Positions 1-7,184 of a DNA stretch of 40,502 nucleotides are shown one piece after another. The translations under genes and the position numbers were made by a program. The DNA is taken from the NCBI GenBank assembly GCA_029257865.1, contig JARIAN010000005.1, positions 1-40,502 on the forward strand, read 5' to 3'. The notes beneath the pieces are model-generated. The model saw nothing but the letters and a program-made list of their open reading frames with translations. It was not told the origin of the DNA and did no database searches. Source of the stretch: Phocaeicola sp. GTDB lineage: Bacteria; Bacteroidota; Bacteroidia; Bacteroidales; Bacteroidaceae. The stretch's first letter is position 1, and each line of letters starts with the position of its first letter.

Positions 1-2
1 TA

Positions 3-104
3 AGACCTGCTGATTACAATACTAAGGACTCGCTTTTCTATTGTACAAATAGGGCTCTAGCATCTGTAGGTACGAACTTATTTGTGAATTACTCATATGT
101 ATAA
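3..104 (+). CDS. C-terminal end of a gene cut by the window edge
   Basis: An open frame runs in from the left edge and stops with TAA at 102-104. It encodes about 33 residues ending in LFVNYSYV, with codon use that looks more like coding DNA than the AT-rich stretch after it. The aromatic, alternating end would suit a surface or beta-rich protein, but the fragment is too short to assign to a family. It could also be a chance open frame. A hairpin follows at 134-175, where a transcript end would be expected. Confidence 0.4.
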   Translation, partial: RPADYNTKDSLFYCTNRALASVGTNLFVNYSYV

Positions 105-133
105 AATTAATTTTGAATAGTTACTTACGCAAA

Positions 134-175
134 AATCGGCATATATCCAAAATATTTATTGGGTATATGCCGATT
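134..175. terminator. Hairpin, possible transcript end
   Basis: A 15-base inverted repeat with one mismatch (AATCGGCATATA arms) encloses a 12-base AT loop. On the minus strand it is followed by a short T-run (TTTTTG). On the plus strand there is no T-run. It lies 30 bases after the stop of the partial frame ending at 104. Direction is uncertain and a gene on the minus strand that would need it was not found. Confidence 0.4.
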
Positions 176-1077
176 ATATCAGCCGATTATCCTATGAAAG
201 GACTTTTTCAGTGCCCTCTGCATAATTAAGAGTTTTTTGGAATTCTAAGAATCTTACCTGCATACTGGTTGTGGTGAAGTTTCTGAGTGTCTTATTATAT
301 TGTGCTAATAGCAATGTGTCAAAATGTATTTTGGAATGGCTGAGAATGGGAAATTTAGAACGATGATTCATCATGGTTAAGTTTTCTTGATTGTCGAAGA
401 TTGAATTTGTTATTATATGGTTGATATATAGGGAGATATGTGAATAAAGTGTGTATTCTGTGTAAGGTAATCTAGAAGATTTAGAGTAATATTTTAAAGG
501 TTTATATCCATTGTTGTGAAATCATACCGACGTTTTTGGGGAATCTTATAATTATTTTGGGATAAATATCTAGGCATTTGGCAAAAAATGACGACAAGAT
601 TGGGAAAAAATATTAGGTAGATTTCAGTGTAGGGAGGAAATATCGGCTTTAATACTGAATATATTAAGTATAAAAATGCATTATAACACGCTAGAAGTAG
701 AGTTCTATATTTAGTAAGAGTTATGGAAAATGCGGTTTTGTATACATTTTGCAATGTAAATATTCTTTTTTGTTGAAATCAGATATTTTGCTTGTCTTGT
801 TTTTTTAATTTAAGAGAGGTGTAGATTAAAAATTCTTACTCCTCCGTATTACTAGATTATATGATTATTCCTATTAGAATCTGTAACTACTTATCTATTC
901 TTCATTGGTACTATTCATTCATGATGGGATAGGCCTGTTGATTGTTGAATATCAAGAAGATAGTAGTCTGTTTAGAATTTTACCATATCATAATAAAAGT
1001 TAAATATCAGGGCGGTTGCAGTCTTTGAGTTGGATATGTATCTATAATAAAATAGGGAATATGGTAAGAGTTTGAAT
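176..1077. other. Gene-poor AT-rich stretch
   Basis: No convincing gene is seen here on either strand. Open frames of 60-86 codons exist on the minus strand, but they are short, AT-driven and of low complexity with no recognisable family. The stretch may be a decayed region or hold the upstream control region of the sigma-barrel gene that starts at 1078. No clear Bacteroidetes promoter could be picked out for that gene. Confidence 0.5.
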
Positions 1078-2730
1078 ATGGATAAAACAGAGTTGGTGAA
1101 AAAGGCTGTTGCTGGTGATGAGAAAGCTGCAGGCACAATATATAAAGTTTATTTGCCTTTGATGAAAGGGGTTTGTAGAAAGATTGTACAAGACGATGAA
1201 TCTGTGGTATGTGACCTTGTACATGATTCTTACATCTTGGCATTGTTATCTTTAGATAAATTACAAGATCCAGAGCGACTAGGGGAATGGCTTACAACCA
1301 TAGTGAGAAATGTAGCCTTAAAATACATCAGTGAACAAAAACGTTTAAGGGTTGTACCGTTTTCATCGCTTGGTGAGGATGGGTTGGATATGATAGATGA
1401 GAGAGTGTCATCGGATACAGAAATGATGGAAAAGGAACTGCTTGAATTGGTCAGTCAGCTTCCAGAAGGTTATCGTGACGTTTTTCGGTTGGCTGTCATC
1501 AAAGGTTTTTCACATCAAGAAATTGCAAAGTTACTTCATATAAAGCCTCACAGTTCCTCTTCCCAGTTATCTCGAGCTAAAGCTCTTCTAAGAAAGATGT
1601 TGTTTTTATGGTTCGTTTTGTGTTTGCTTATTCCGGTGGCTTATATGTTTTTTATTGGAAAAGAGCGATATGCGGTAAAAAGAATTAAGACTGTCGCACG
1701 AGAGGTGGGAGATGAAACAGGGGAGGGAGAGTATCCATGTATACCACTTGTCACCTCATCGAAGGATGAGCAGATTGCAGAGAGCCTTTTGAAGTCTGAT
1801 AGTAAAGATTCTCTCAAAGATTCTTTGGATGGAATGGTAAAAAATATTCCGTTTAGTGAAAATTCCATATCTTCAGTGATATGCAGGGAGGATAGGTATA
1901 TGGTTGATAGTGTTCATATTCCTTCTATAGTTGAAGCGAAAAGATTGTCTAGGCGGTTAAAGATGAAGCTTCCCAAATGGCATTTTTGGGCATTTGGTTA
2001 TTCAGAATCGGGAAATTCCAGTTTGGCATCAGGAGGATTGGCAAATTTGGGAAATCAAGTCGGTTCAGTTTCTCCAATGTCATTTCATACTTGGGAGGAA
2101 TATGCTCAATATTTGGAACGTCAGGTATGGGATGGGATGTCGGAAGATTCGTTGACATTAGTCAATATAGCTAAGGCCAACAATGGAGAAATCGTTGAAG
2201 TGGAACATCATAGTCGTCCTATTACATGTGGATTCTCTTTGTCTAAAAAACTAAGCCGTAGTTGGGCGGTGAATTGGGGAGTACAATATACATTGTTGAA
2301 ATCAGATTTTAAGTTGGGTACTTTAAAAGGTATACAAGAAAGTGATAGTTGTTATATTAAGCGGAAACAAGATATTCATTATCTAGGTATTCCATTTAAT
2401 TTGTCTTATCGTTTCTTCTCTCATCATTCTTTTTCAGCCGATGCATCAGTGGGAGGGGCGTTGCATATTCCTGTTTCAGGGAGATTGAAGGAGCAGTATG
2501 TTATTGAGCCTAATTATAGTAAGACAGTTAATGTGTATCGTTTTATTCCTAAGGTACAGTGGTCTATTGGGTTGTCTATAGGTGTTCAGTATAGGTTGTC
2601 ATCTTGTTGGGAGGTCTACATGGAGCCTACTTTTAAATGGTATATTCCTAATCAAAGTAGTTATCATACTGTTTGGACTGATCATCCTTATATGTTTACA
2701 GTTCTTTTTGGGGTACGGTTTACTTGGTAA
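1078..2730 (+). CDS. ECF sigma factor fused to a membrane helix and outer-membrane barrel domain
   Basis: A 550-residue protein with three parts. Residues about 10-90 match sigma-70 region 2, including WLTTIVRNVALKYISEQKR at 71-89. Residues about 118-173 match region 4, with a helix-turn-helix at SHQEIAKLLHIKP. Residues 174-194 form one hydrophobic membrane helix. A low-complexity stretch follows, and from about 380 the sequence has alternating beta-strands like the Bacteroides OMP_b-brl family (HYLGIPFNLSY at 434-444), ending in the aromatic FTW typical of barrel C-termini. In this phylum an ECF sigma gene is often followed by a separate membrane-anchored barrel gene; here both seem to be one uninterrupted frame. 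The sigma part would sit in the cytoplasm, tethered to the inner membrane. The ATG at 1078 is preferred over an in-frame TTG at 1072. The function as a membrane-held regulator is inferred. Confidence 0.8.
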   Translation: MDKTELVKKAVAGDEKAAGTIYKVYLPLMKGVCRKIVQDDESVVCDLVHDSYILALLSLDKLQDPERLGEWLTTIVRNVALKYISEQKRLRVVPFSSLGEDGLDMIDERVSSDTEMMEKELLELVSQLPEGYRDVFRLAVIKGFSHQEIAKLLHIKPHSSSSQLSRAKALLRKMLFLWFVLCLLIPVAYMFFIGKERYAVKRIKTVAREVGDETGEGEYPCIPLVTSSKDEQIAESLLKSDSKDSLKDSLDGMVKNIPFSENSISSVICREDRYMVDSVHIPSIVEAKRLSRRLKMKLPKWHFWAFGYSESGNSSLASGGLANLGNQVGSVSPMSFHTWEEYAQYLERQVWDGMSEDSLTLVNIAKANNGEIVEVEHHSRPITCGFSLSKKLSRSWAVNWGVQYTLLKSDFKLGTLKGIQESDSCYIKRKQDIHYLGIPFNLSYRFFSHHSFSADASVGGALHIPVSGRLKEQYVIEPNYSKTVNVYRFIPKVQWSIGLSIGVQYRLSSCWEVYMEPTFKWYIPNQSSYHTVWTDHPYMFTVLFGVRFTW

Positions 2731-2826
2731 ATATGAAAATCATTATGCAGTCTCATCTTTCATTTTGATATCTATTTTAGTAAGAGCCCATTGTTGGGAG
2801 CGATATAACTTTAAACGTAAACAAAT

Positions 2827-3627
2827 ATGCAGAATCGTCATCAAAATAGGCAGCAGTATTTTAGGGAGTTAGCTTTAACTAGTGAGAATTATTTTATGCC
2901 ATATATAGGACTGTTTATTCCTTTGAAGCTTCGGATGAATATATTAGAAATCGGATGTGGTGATGGGGGGAACCTGTTGCCTTTTGCAAGGATGGGATGT
3001 CATGTTGTAGGGGTAGATATAGCCGATTGTAGAATATTACAGGCACGATCTTTTTTTAAGGAATCACACGTTGAGGCTGAATTCATAACTTCTGATTTTT
3101 TTCAGTTGACACATTTTGATCATTTCTTTGATTTGATTATATGTCATGATGTTTTTGAGCATATCTTAGACAAAGAACTGTTCTTGTCTAAGATGGAAGA
3201 ACTTTTGAAGCCGGAAGGTATGGTTTTTATGTCTTTTCCGGCATGGCAGATGCCATTTGGAGGGCATCAGCAAATCTGTAGAAGTCAACTCTTATCACAT
3301 CTGCCATTTGTACATTTGCTGCCAGGGTGTTTTTATGAAATGTTGATAAAGGCTTGTGGAGAAAAGGAGGAATGTATACATGAATTGATGGAAATAAAGA
3401 CTGCTGGTCTTTCTATAGAGCTTTTTGAGCAGTTAATACAAAAATCTAGTTTTGTGATTGAGGACAAGTTATTTTGGCTTATTAATCCTCATTATAAGAT
3501 TAAGTTTGGGTGGAAACCTAGAAAATTGAATCATTGCTTTTCCTCAATTCCTTATTTGAGAAATTATTTATGTTCTAGTTGTTTTTATATGCTGAAGTTG
3601 GATTTATGGAAAGTCAATAGATTATAG
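2827..3627 (+). CDS. Class I SAM-dependent methyltransferase
   Basis: 266 residues. The Rossmann-type SAM-binding motif I is EIGCGDGG at 41-48, followed by an acidic residue ending strand 2 (VVGVD, D64), an acidic D90 (ITSD), and the post-motif segment CHDVFEH at 106-112. This pattern fits the Methyltransf_11/23 group, which modifies small molecules, lipids or sugars. The C-terminal third (about 180-266) is basic and aromatic and has no recognised domain. It begins 96 bases after the sigma-barrel gene on the same strand, with no clear terminator between, so cotranscription is possible. The substrate cannot be told from the sequence. Confidence 0.85.
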   Translation: MQNRHQNRQQYFRELALTSENYFMPYIGLFIPLKLRMNILEIGCGDGGNLLPFARMGCHVVGVDIADCRILQARSFFKESHVEAEFITSDFFQLTHFDHFFDLIICHDVFEHILDKELFLSKMEELLKPEGMVFMSFPAWQMPFGGHQQICRSQLLSHLPFVHLLPGCFYEMLIKACGEKEECIHELMEIKTAGLSIELFEQLIQKSSFVIEDKLFWLINPHYKIKFGWKPRKLNHCFSSIPYLRNYLCSSCFYMLKLDLWKVNRL

Positions 3628-3764
3628 GTAAGTTTTTTTATTTGAGTTGGATGGTTGTCTTTGCTTTGTTGCTTTCGTATTCTTTTTGGGCGCATTGATG
3701 ATGATAGGTCATCATGCATGAAATAGAAAGTTGTTGTTCATGTTTGTATTATGTAGGTGACCAT

Positions 3765-3802
3765 CTGTGAAATATAGAAAGCTCCTAAGCAATCCTAGGA
3801 GC
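3765..3802 (-). terminator. Terminator of the minus-strand ECF operon
   Basis: GCTCCTA and TAGGAGC form a 7-bp stem around an 8-base loop. On the minus strand it is followed by a T-rich tail. The first arm overlaps the last codons and TAG stop of the gene ending at 3795, so coding and termination signals share bases. Confidence 0.65.
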
Positions 3803-4184
3803 GTAAAGGTATCAGATGATATAGGAGGGTAATAGATGCTAAAGTTACTATGACCAGCATACCCATAGCCATAATACTATTGGTATCTGATATACCAAAT
3901 ATGCTAATAGCAAGCACTGCAGTGGCAATGATGATGCTGATAAAGATGCATGAAATGATAACATCTGTCTTGGAGCGTTTGTAGTCCTTCTTCAACTTCG
4001 CGAGTAATCTTTCGGCATATTCCTTTGACATCTCCTGTTCCATCTTGCTGAAGGCAGAAGGAACTGGCAATAAATCCATGTTTTGCTTCAGTTTCTCTAT
4101 GAATTGTTCTCCATCCGTAGGAAGCATTTGCTCTGAATAGTGGTTGAAGAACTTGACAATATCTTTTTCTTTTTTCATTTTCAT
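3795..4184 (-). CDS. Small two-helix membrane protein, candidate anti-sigma factor
   Basis: 129 residues: a charged N-terminal half (1-72) predicted to be helical and cytoplasmic, then two membrane helices at about 74-98 and 104-123 and a short tail. The ATG at 4184 overlaps the TGA of the sigma gene upstream as ATGA, and GGGAGGA lies just before it. This supports translational coupling and this start over an in-frame TTG at 4193. Position directly after an ECF sigma gene, coupled translation and a cytoplasmic domain joined to membrane helices all fit an anti-sigma factor. There is no zinc-finger motif of the HxxxCxxC type. The anti-sigma role is inferred from context. Confidence 0.7.
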   Translation of the reverse strand: MKMKKEKDIVKFFNHYSEQMLPTDGEQFIEKLKQNMDLLPVPSAFSKMEQEMSKEYAERLLAKLKKDYKRSKTDVIISCIFISIIIATAVLAISIFGISDTNSIMAMGMLVIVTLASITLLYHLIPLRS

Positions 4185-4678
4185 TCCTCCCAAGTTTTTA
4201 ATTTCGTTTTAAGATGACTTCTTGCTCTAGACAGATGCGATTTTACTGTGCCCGATGGCATATTCATAATGTTAGAGATTTCAGCAATAGACCGGTCTTC
4301 CATATAAAAAAGCAACACACAAGTTCGTTCGTCTGCTGGCAGGCCGCCAATGGCGTTGTAGAGCGTTTTGTAATCTTTTTGGATGTCTGTTTCTGTTGAA
4401 ACATTGATATTTGAAGGGTCATCTAAGCGAGTTATATTTCTTTCCTTCTTTTCAGTTGTAGCATACCAATCTGAAAAAGAATTGTATGCTATGCGGTAGA
4501 GCCAGGTGGAAAATTTAGATTTTCCATTAAAGTCATTGAAATGAAGATACGCTTTCAATAATGCCTCTTGCGTTATGTCATCGGCTGTTGCTTCATCTCC
4601 CCGGCATAAGGTTCGCAGGAACCTTCTGAGTGGTCCCTGCTCCTTTTCTACTTCTTTTATGAATTGCTCTTTCGTCAT
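4181..4678 (-). CDS. ECF-type RNA polymerase sigma factor
   Basis: 165 residues, the usual length of an ECF sigma factor. Region 2 spans about 15-80, with DDITQEALLKAY at 33-44 and FSTWLYRIAYNSFSDWY at 56-72, which bind core polymerase and the -10 element. Region 4 spans about 102-157, with LPADERTCVLLFYMEDRS and the helix-turn-helix IAEISNIMNMPSGTVKSHL, which binds the -35 element. Start and stop both overlap the neighbours by the ATGA arrangement, so three genes are read as one coupled operon. It is RpoE-like in form. The signal sensed is unknown. Confidence 0.93.
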   Translation of the reverse strand: MTKEQFIKEVEKEQGPLRRFLRTLCRGDEATADDITQEALLKAYLHFNDFNGKSKFSTWLYRIAYNSFSDWYATTEKKERNITRLDDPSNINVSTETDIQKDYKTLYNAIGGLPADERTCVLLFYMEDRSIAEISNIMNMPSGTVKSHLSRARSHLKTKLKTWEE

Positions 4679-5112
4679 TTGCTTGACCTGTTTTCTTGTT
4701 GAGCTAAAGCTTCTTTTTCATCCTTTATATCCTCTGCAAGCATCTTCCTGCCAATAAAGAACCAAACTAGTAAGCCGATGCCGACAGTAGTCATTGCAAT
4801 AGCAATAATAAGAGAATTATAAGTTCCTCCCTGTGTAAGTAGTATAATACCAAACAAAAAGAAAGTCACACCTCCAGCAAGTCTGTTCAGCAGCATGGTT
4901 TTTAAGGTGGCTTTTGAAGACAGAGGTTTCTTGTCTAGGTCTACGATAAGGTCTGGATTGATTTCCACTCCATTCTCTACACATTTTTCAAGAAATGAAA
5001 ACTTCTTTTCGTACTTGGCTTTGTTGGTAAGGTTGACAATAAGTACGATTGCAACTGGTAAAACAAATGTGATGCATAAAGGCAAAAAGAATACTACAAA
5101 AAAATCTTCCAT
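4675..5112 (-). CDS. Three-helix membrane protein, DUF6249-like
   Basis: 145 residues. Membrane helices are visible at about 5-28, 77-94 and 100-121. Between the first and second is a soluble segment (LEKCVENGVEINPDLIVDL, 41-59) that is characteristic of a Bacteroidetes membrane family often found beside ECF sigma genes; I take it to be DUF6249, from memory. It is the first gene of the operon and its stop overlaps the sigma start as ATGA. It may help control or sense for the sigma factor, or be a target. Its biochemical role is not known. Confidence 0.7.
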   Translation of the reverse strand: MEDFFVVFFLPLCITFVLPVAIVLIVNLTNKAKYEKKFSFLEKCVENGVEINPDLIVDLDKKPLSSKATLKTMLLNRLAGGVTFFLFGIILLTQGGTYNSLIIAIAMTTVGIGLLVWFFIGRKMLAEDIKDEKEALAQQENRSSK

Positions 5113-5147
5113 AATTCTGATTATTTAAATTGTTGAACTATAATTGT

Positions 5148-5184
5148 TTTATTTGTTAGACTTGGTATCTTGCCAAAAGGTTGC
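5148..5184 (-). promoter_or_regulatory. Candidate ECF-sigma (autoregulatory) promoter
   Basis: Reading the minus strand, GCAACC (5184-5179) and GTCTAA (5161-5156) are separated by 17 bases. An AAC-containing -35 and a GTCTA-like -10 are typical of RpoE-like ECF promoters. A start near 5148 would leave a leader of about 36 bases before the ATG at 5112. There is no TAnnTTTG housekeeping element here. Autoregulation is inferred. Confidence 0.5.
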
Positions 5185-5252
5185 AAAATAATCAAAGAAT
5201 TTTTGTTTCTGTTAAGTTGGGATAGGGGAGAACGAGGTAGATAGGATAAACT

Positions 5253-5292
5253 AAAAAAAAAGGTCGCTTTAGTTTAACTAAAACGACCTTTG
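5253..5292 (-). terminator. Terminator of the tRNA-Pro pair
   Basis: On the minus strand a long stem (AAAGGTCG...CGACCTTT, extended by TTTTAGTT/AACTAAA with one mismatch) is followed by a run of T. It begins six bases after the 3' end of the second-transcribed tRNA gene. Confidence 0.85.
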
Positions 5293-5297
5293 TATTG

Positions 5298-5372
5298 TCG
5301 GGGTACCAGGATTCGAACCTGGGACCCCCTGCTCCCAAAGCAGGTGCGCTAACCGGACTGCGCTACACCCCG
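5298..5372 (-). tRNA. tRNA-Pro (anticodon UGG)
   Basis: 75 bases fold as a full cloverleaf: acceptor arms CGGGGTG and TACCCCG with discriminator A, D-arm with GGTTAG, anticodon stem CCTGC/GCAGG around loop TTTGGGA (anticodon TGG), and T-arm with GGTTCGAATCC. The 3' CCA is not encoded. It is identical to the copy at 5408-5482 and lies 35 bases after it in transcription order. Confidence 0.96.
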
Positions 5373-5407
5373 AATATATTGCTGTTACTAAAGAAAGATT
5401 TTCATTG

Positions 5408-5482
5408 TCGGGGTACCAGGATTCGAACCTGGGACCCCCTGCTCCCAAAGCAGGTGCGCTAACCGGACTGCGCTACACCCCG
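5408..5482 (-). tRNA. tRNA-Pro (anticodon UGG), second identical copy
   Basis: Identical base for base to the copy at 5298-5372, with the same acceptor stem, anticodon loop TTTGGGA and T-loop TTCGAAT. It is the first of the pair to be transcribed. The promoter lies at 5511-5542 and the shared terminator at 5253-5292, so both are probably cut from one precursor. Confidence 0.96.
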
Positions 5483-5510
5483 AATGATGTCTTTCCTTTC
5501 AAAAGCGATG

Positions 5511-5542
5511 CAAAGGTATGGCTTTATATTTATATATGCAAG
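5511..5542 (-). promoter_or_regulatory. Promoter of the tRNA-Pro pair
   Basis: On the minus strand TACCTTTG (5518-5511) matches the Bacteroidetes -7 element TAnnTTTG exactly. A TTTG-like CTTG lies 20 bases upstream (5542-5539), the right distance for the -33 element. Transcription would start near 5506, shortly before the first tRNA. Confidence 0.7.
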
Positions 5543-5645
5543 CGTTTCTGTGATTATTTTTTTGTTTTTGAGCAAAAAAAGTGATTTCCCCTGTATGAAA
5601 GGTTAAAAAACGGACTTCAAACCATTCTTTGAGATTGAGTTTTTG

Positions 5646-5653
5646 TATTTTTG
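5646..5653 (+). promoter_or_regulatory. Candidate -7 promoter element for the small basic gene
   Basis: TATTTTTG matches TAnnTTTG and would place a start about 10 bases before the ATG at 5671. A TTTG at 5628-5631 is closer (14 bases) than the usual 19-21, so the -33 part is weak. Confidence 0.45.
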
Positions 5654-5670
5654 TGGAAAATAAGTGATAT

Positions 5671-5802
5671 ATGGTTGCAAACAAGAAAAATCCTTTTGCC
5701 TATAAGGCAAAGCAAAATGCCAAGAAGAAATCGGTAGGTAAGCGTATCGGAAAATCGAAGCCCGCTAAAGCGGACAATCAGTTGAATCGTCGGGTGAAAT
5801 AA
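5671..5802 (+). CDS. 43-residue very basic protein
   Basis: A 43-codon gene starting MVANKKNPFAYKAKQNAKKK and ending NRRVK. About 14 residues are Lys or Arg and only one is Asp, giving a strongly positive protein with no membrane segment, like small ribosome- or nucleic-acid-binding proteins. It has its own upstream TAnnTTTG element and ends just before a strong terminator at 5815-5870, so it looks like a complete free-standing unit between the tRNAs and mnmA. It is not a member of a family I can name. The nucleic-acid-binding role is inferred from charge only. Confidence 0.65.
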   Translation: MVANKKNPFAYKAKQNAKKKSVGKRIGKSKPAKADNQLNRRVK

Positions 5803-5814
5803 TATCAGATGAAG

Positions 5815-5870
5815 CAAGACCGGCAAGGAAGTACATCAAAATGACTTTCTTGCCGGTCTTGTCTTTTTAT
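5815..5870. terminator. Strong hairpin between convergent genes
   Basis: Arms AAGACCGGCAAGGAAGT and ACTTTCTTGCCGGTCTT pair almost perfectly around a short loop, followed on the plus strand by GTCTTTTTAT. It would end the transcript of the 43-residue gene and could also serve mnmA, which ends at 5873 on the other strand. Confidence 0.85.
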
Positions 5871-5872
5871 GG

Positions 5873-6925
5873 TTATAAGATGATTCCTCCTCCTAATACT
5901 ACGTCGCCTCGGTAGAAGGCAGCCGCTTGTCCGGCAGCTATGGAGGCAAGAGGCTCATGCAATTTTACGTGCAGCCGTCCGTCGGGCAGTGGAGTGACAG
6001 TACAATAGTTTGCCTGCTTGCGGTAGCGTATTTTGACTATCAGGTCGGGGTGATTGCCAAAAAGAGCCTCCGGATTGTTCACGTTCCAGTTTTTCAGATA
6101 CATTTCGCTATGTTCCAAGGCGGTGAGGTTGTCGCTTAAGATTACCCGGTTTGTTTCTGGGATGATTTCTTTTACAAAGATGGCCTTGTTCAGATGGATA
6201 CCTAATCCTCTTCGTTGTCCGATGGTGTAGAACGGGTATCCTTCATGCTTTCCTAGCAGACTCCCTTTCTCGTCATAAAATTTGCCGGGGGTGATACTGC
6301 CTTCCGGCAGTTGAGCTTTGAGGAAGCTGCGGTAGTCCATCGGGCAGAAGCATACTCCTAGGCTGTCACGTTTGCGAGCGGCTTTCAGAAATCCCCGTTG
6401 TTTTGCTATTTCTCTTACCCGTGTTTTGGTCAGCGCTCCCATGGGCAGCAGCATACGTGCGATGGTAGGTTGAGGCAGTCCCCACAGAAAGAACGACTGG
6501 TCTTTGTCGGGGTCTTTTCCGGCAGTGATATGCCAGTATCCGTTTATCTGCGCTTTCTGTACGTAATGTCCGGTGGCAAAATGCCAGATATCCAGTTTAT
6601 CAGCGAGTTGTTGCAGCAGAGGCCACTTCAGGTAATTGTTGCAGAGTGTACATGGGACGGGAGTTTGTCCGGACATGTATTCACGTATGAAATAGTCGAT
6701 AATCTGTGTTTTGAAAATCTCTCTGGCATCATATATCAGATGTGGGATGCCTAGTTCCTCACACAAGGCTTTGGCATCGTCCAGATATTCTGTGCAAGAG
6801 TCTTTTTCATAAAATCGGAAAGTGACGCCGGTCACTTCATATCCGGCATCTTTCAGGAGCATGGCAGCTACGGAACTGTCTGTTCCGCCGCTCATTCCTA
6901 AGAGCACTTTATTGTTTGGTTTCAT
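5873..6925 (-). CDS. mnmA: tRNA-specific 2-thiouridylase MnmA
   Basis: 350 residues. The enzyme adds sulfur to uridine 34 of tRNAs for Lys, Glu and Gln, using ATP to activate the base and a persulfide. The PP-loop SGGTDSS is at 12-18 near the N-terminus. The nucleophile Cys is in PCTLCN (C95) and the partner Cys in DSLGVCF (C192), both conserved. [10 protein letters not shown] marks the central domain. The ATG at 6925 starts [14 protein letters not shown], the normal family start; an upstream in-frame ATG at 6982 lies inside a terminator and is rejected. Bacteroides genomes often hold more than one MnmA-like gene, so this may be a paralog. The leader carries its own promoter and a terminator, suggesting attenuation. 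Confidence 0.92.
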   Translation of the reverse strand: MKPNNKVLLGMSGGTDSSVAAMLLKDAGYEVTGVTFRFYEKDSCTEYLDDAKALCEELGIPHLIYDAREIFKTQIIDYFIREYMSGQTPVPCTLCNNYLKWPLLQQLADKLDIWHFATGHYVQKAQINGYWHITAGKDPDKDQSFFLWGLPQPTIARMLLPMGALTKTRVREIAKQRGFLKAARKRDSLGVCFCPMDYRSFLKAQLPEGSITPGKFYDEKGSLLGKHEGYPFYTIGQRRGLGIHLNKAIFVKEIIPETNRVILSDNLTALEHSEMYLKNWNVNNPEALFGNHPDLIVKIRYRKQANYCTVTPLPDGRLHVKLHEPLASIAAGQAAAFYRGDVVLGGGIIL

Positions 6926-6952
6926 TGTTTTGAGTCGTTTCTTTGAGTAAGG

Positions 6953-7019
6953 GCAAAAAAAAGGAGTACCGCTGTACTCCAACCTTTGTTAACCTTAAAT
7001 CTAATACTATGAAAAACAC
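6953..7019 (-). ncRNA. Short leader RNA or small RNA before mnmA
   Basis: A transcript of about 65 bases is predicted on the minus strand, from a start near 7019 to a terminator at 6980-6953. The terminator has arms GGAGTAC and GTACTCC around a CAGCG-type loop, then a run of eight or more T. Read-through would continue into mnmA 28 bases later. It has no evident start codon with a useful frame. It could be an attenuated leader or a free small RNA; I cannot match it to a known RNA family with certainty. Confidence 0.6.
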
Positions 7020-7023
7020 GTTG

Positions 7024-7054
7024 CAAAGGTACGGCATTTTCGGAAACTTGCAAA
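7024..7054 (-). promoter_or_regulatory. Promoter of the mnmA leader
   Basis: On the minus strand TTTG (7054-7051) and TACCTTTG (7031-7024) are separated by exactly 19 bases, a perfect Bacteroidetes housekeeping promoter. Confidence 0.85.
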
Positions 7055-7109
7055 CTTGAAAGCCGTTTTTCGATGTTTTATAACATAAATTAATAAGGTT
7101 GTGGCCTTT

Positions 7110-7175
7110 TGTTAACGATAACAAAAGCCTTTTCTGTCTTCATCAACCATCAAAAGGCAGAAAAGGCTTTTGGAA
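7110..7175 (-). terminator. Terminator of the sialidase gene
   Basis: AAAAGCCTTTTCTG and CAGAAAAGGCTTTT form a perfect 14-bp stem around a loop of about 31 bases, 10 bases after the sialidase stop. On the minus strand the second arm ends in TTTTGTT, a short T-rich tail. Confidence 0.7.
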
Positions 7176-7184
7176 TAAAATGGT

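Noticed and set aside
192-374. Minus-strand frame of 60 codons, possibly a transposon tail
   Set aside because: No recognisable transposase motif; too short and AT-rich to call.
494-754. Minus-strand frame of 86 codons in the left AT-rich region
   Set aside because: Low-complexity, hydrophobic AT-driven composition, no ribosome site or family likeness, and no neighbours to support it.
3700-3780. Two similar stretches ending GAAATAGAAAG and GAAATATAGAAAG
   Set aside because: Short, with several mismatches and gaps; not convincing as a repeat beyond AT-rich chance.
5253-5292. Short sequence AAAACGACCTTT seen again near 9310
   Set aside because: Twelve bases in two unrelated contexts, one inside a terminator and one inside the transposase remnant; taken as chance.
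6926-6982. Upstream ATG extension of mnmA
   Set aside because: The extra 19 codons run through the leader terminator and lack family similarity; the usual start [14 protein letters not shown] is at 6925.
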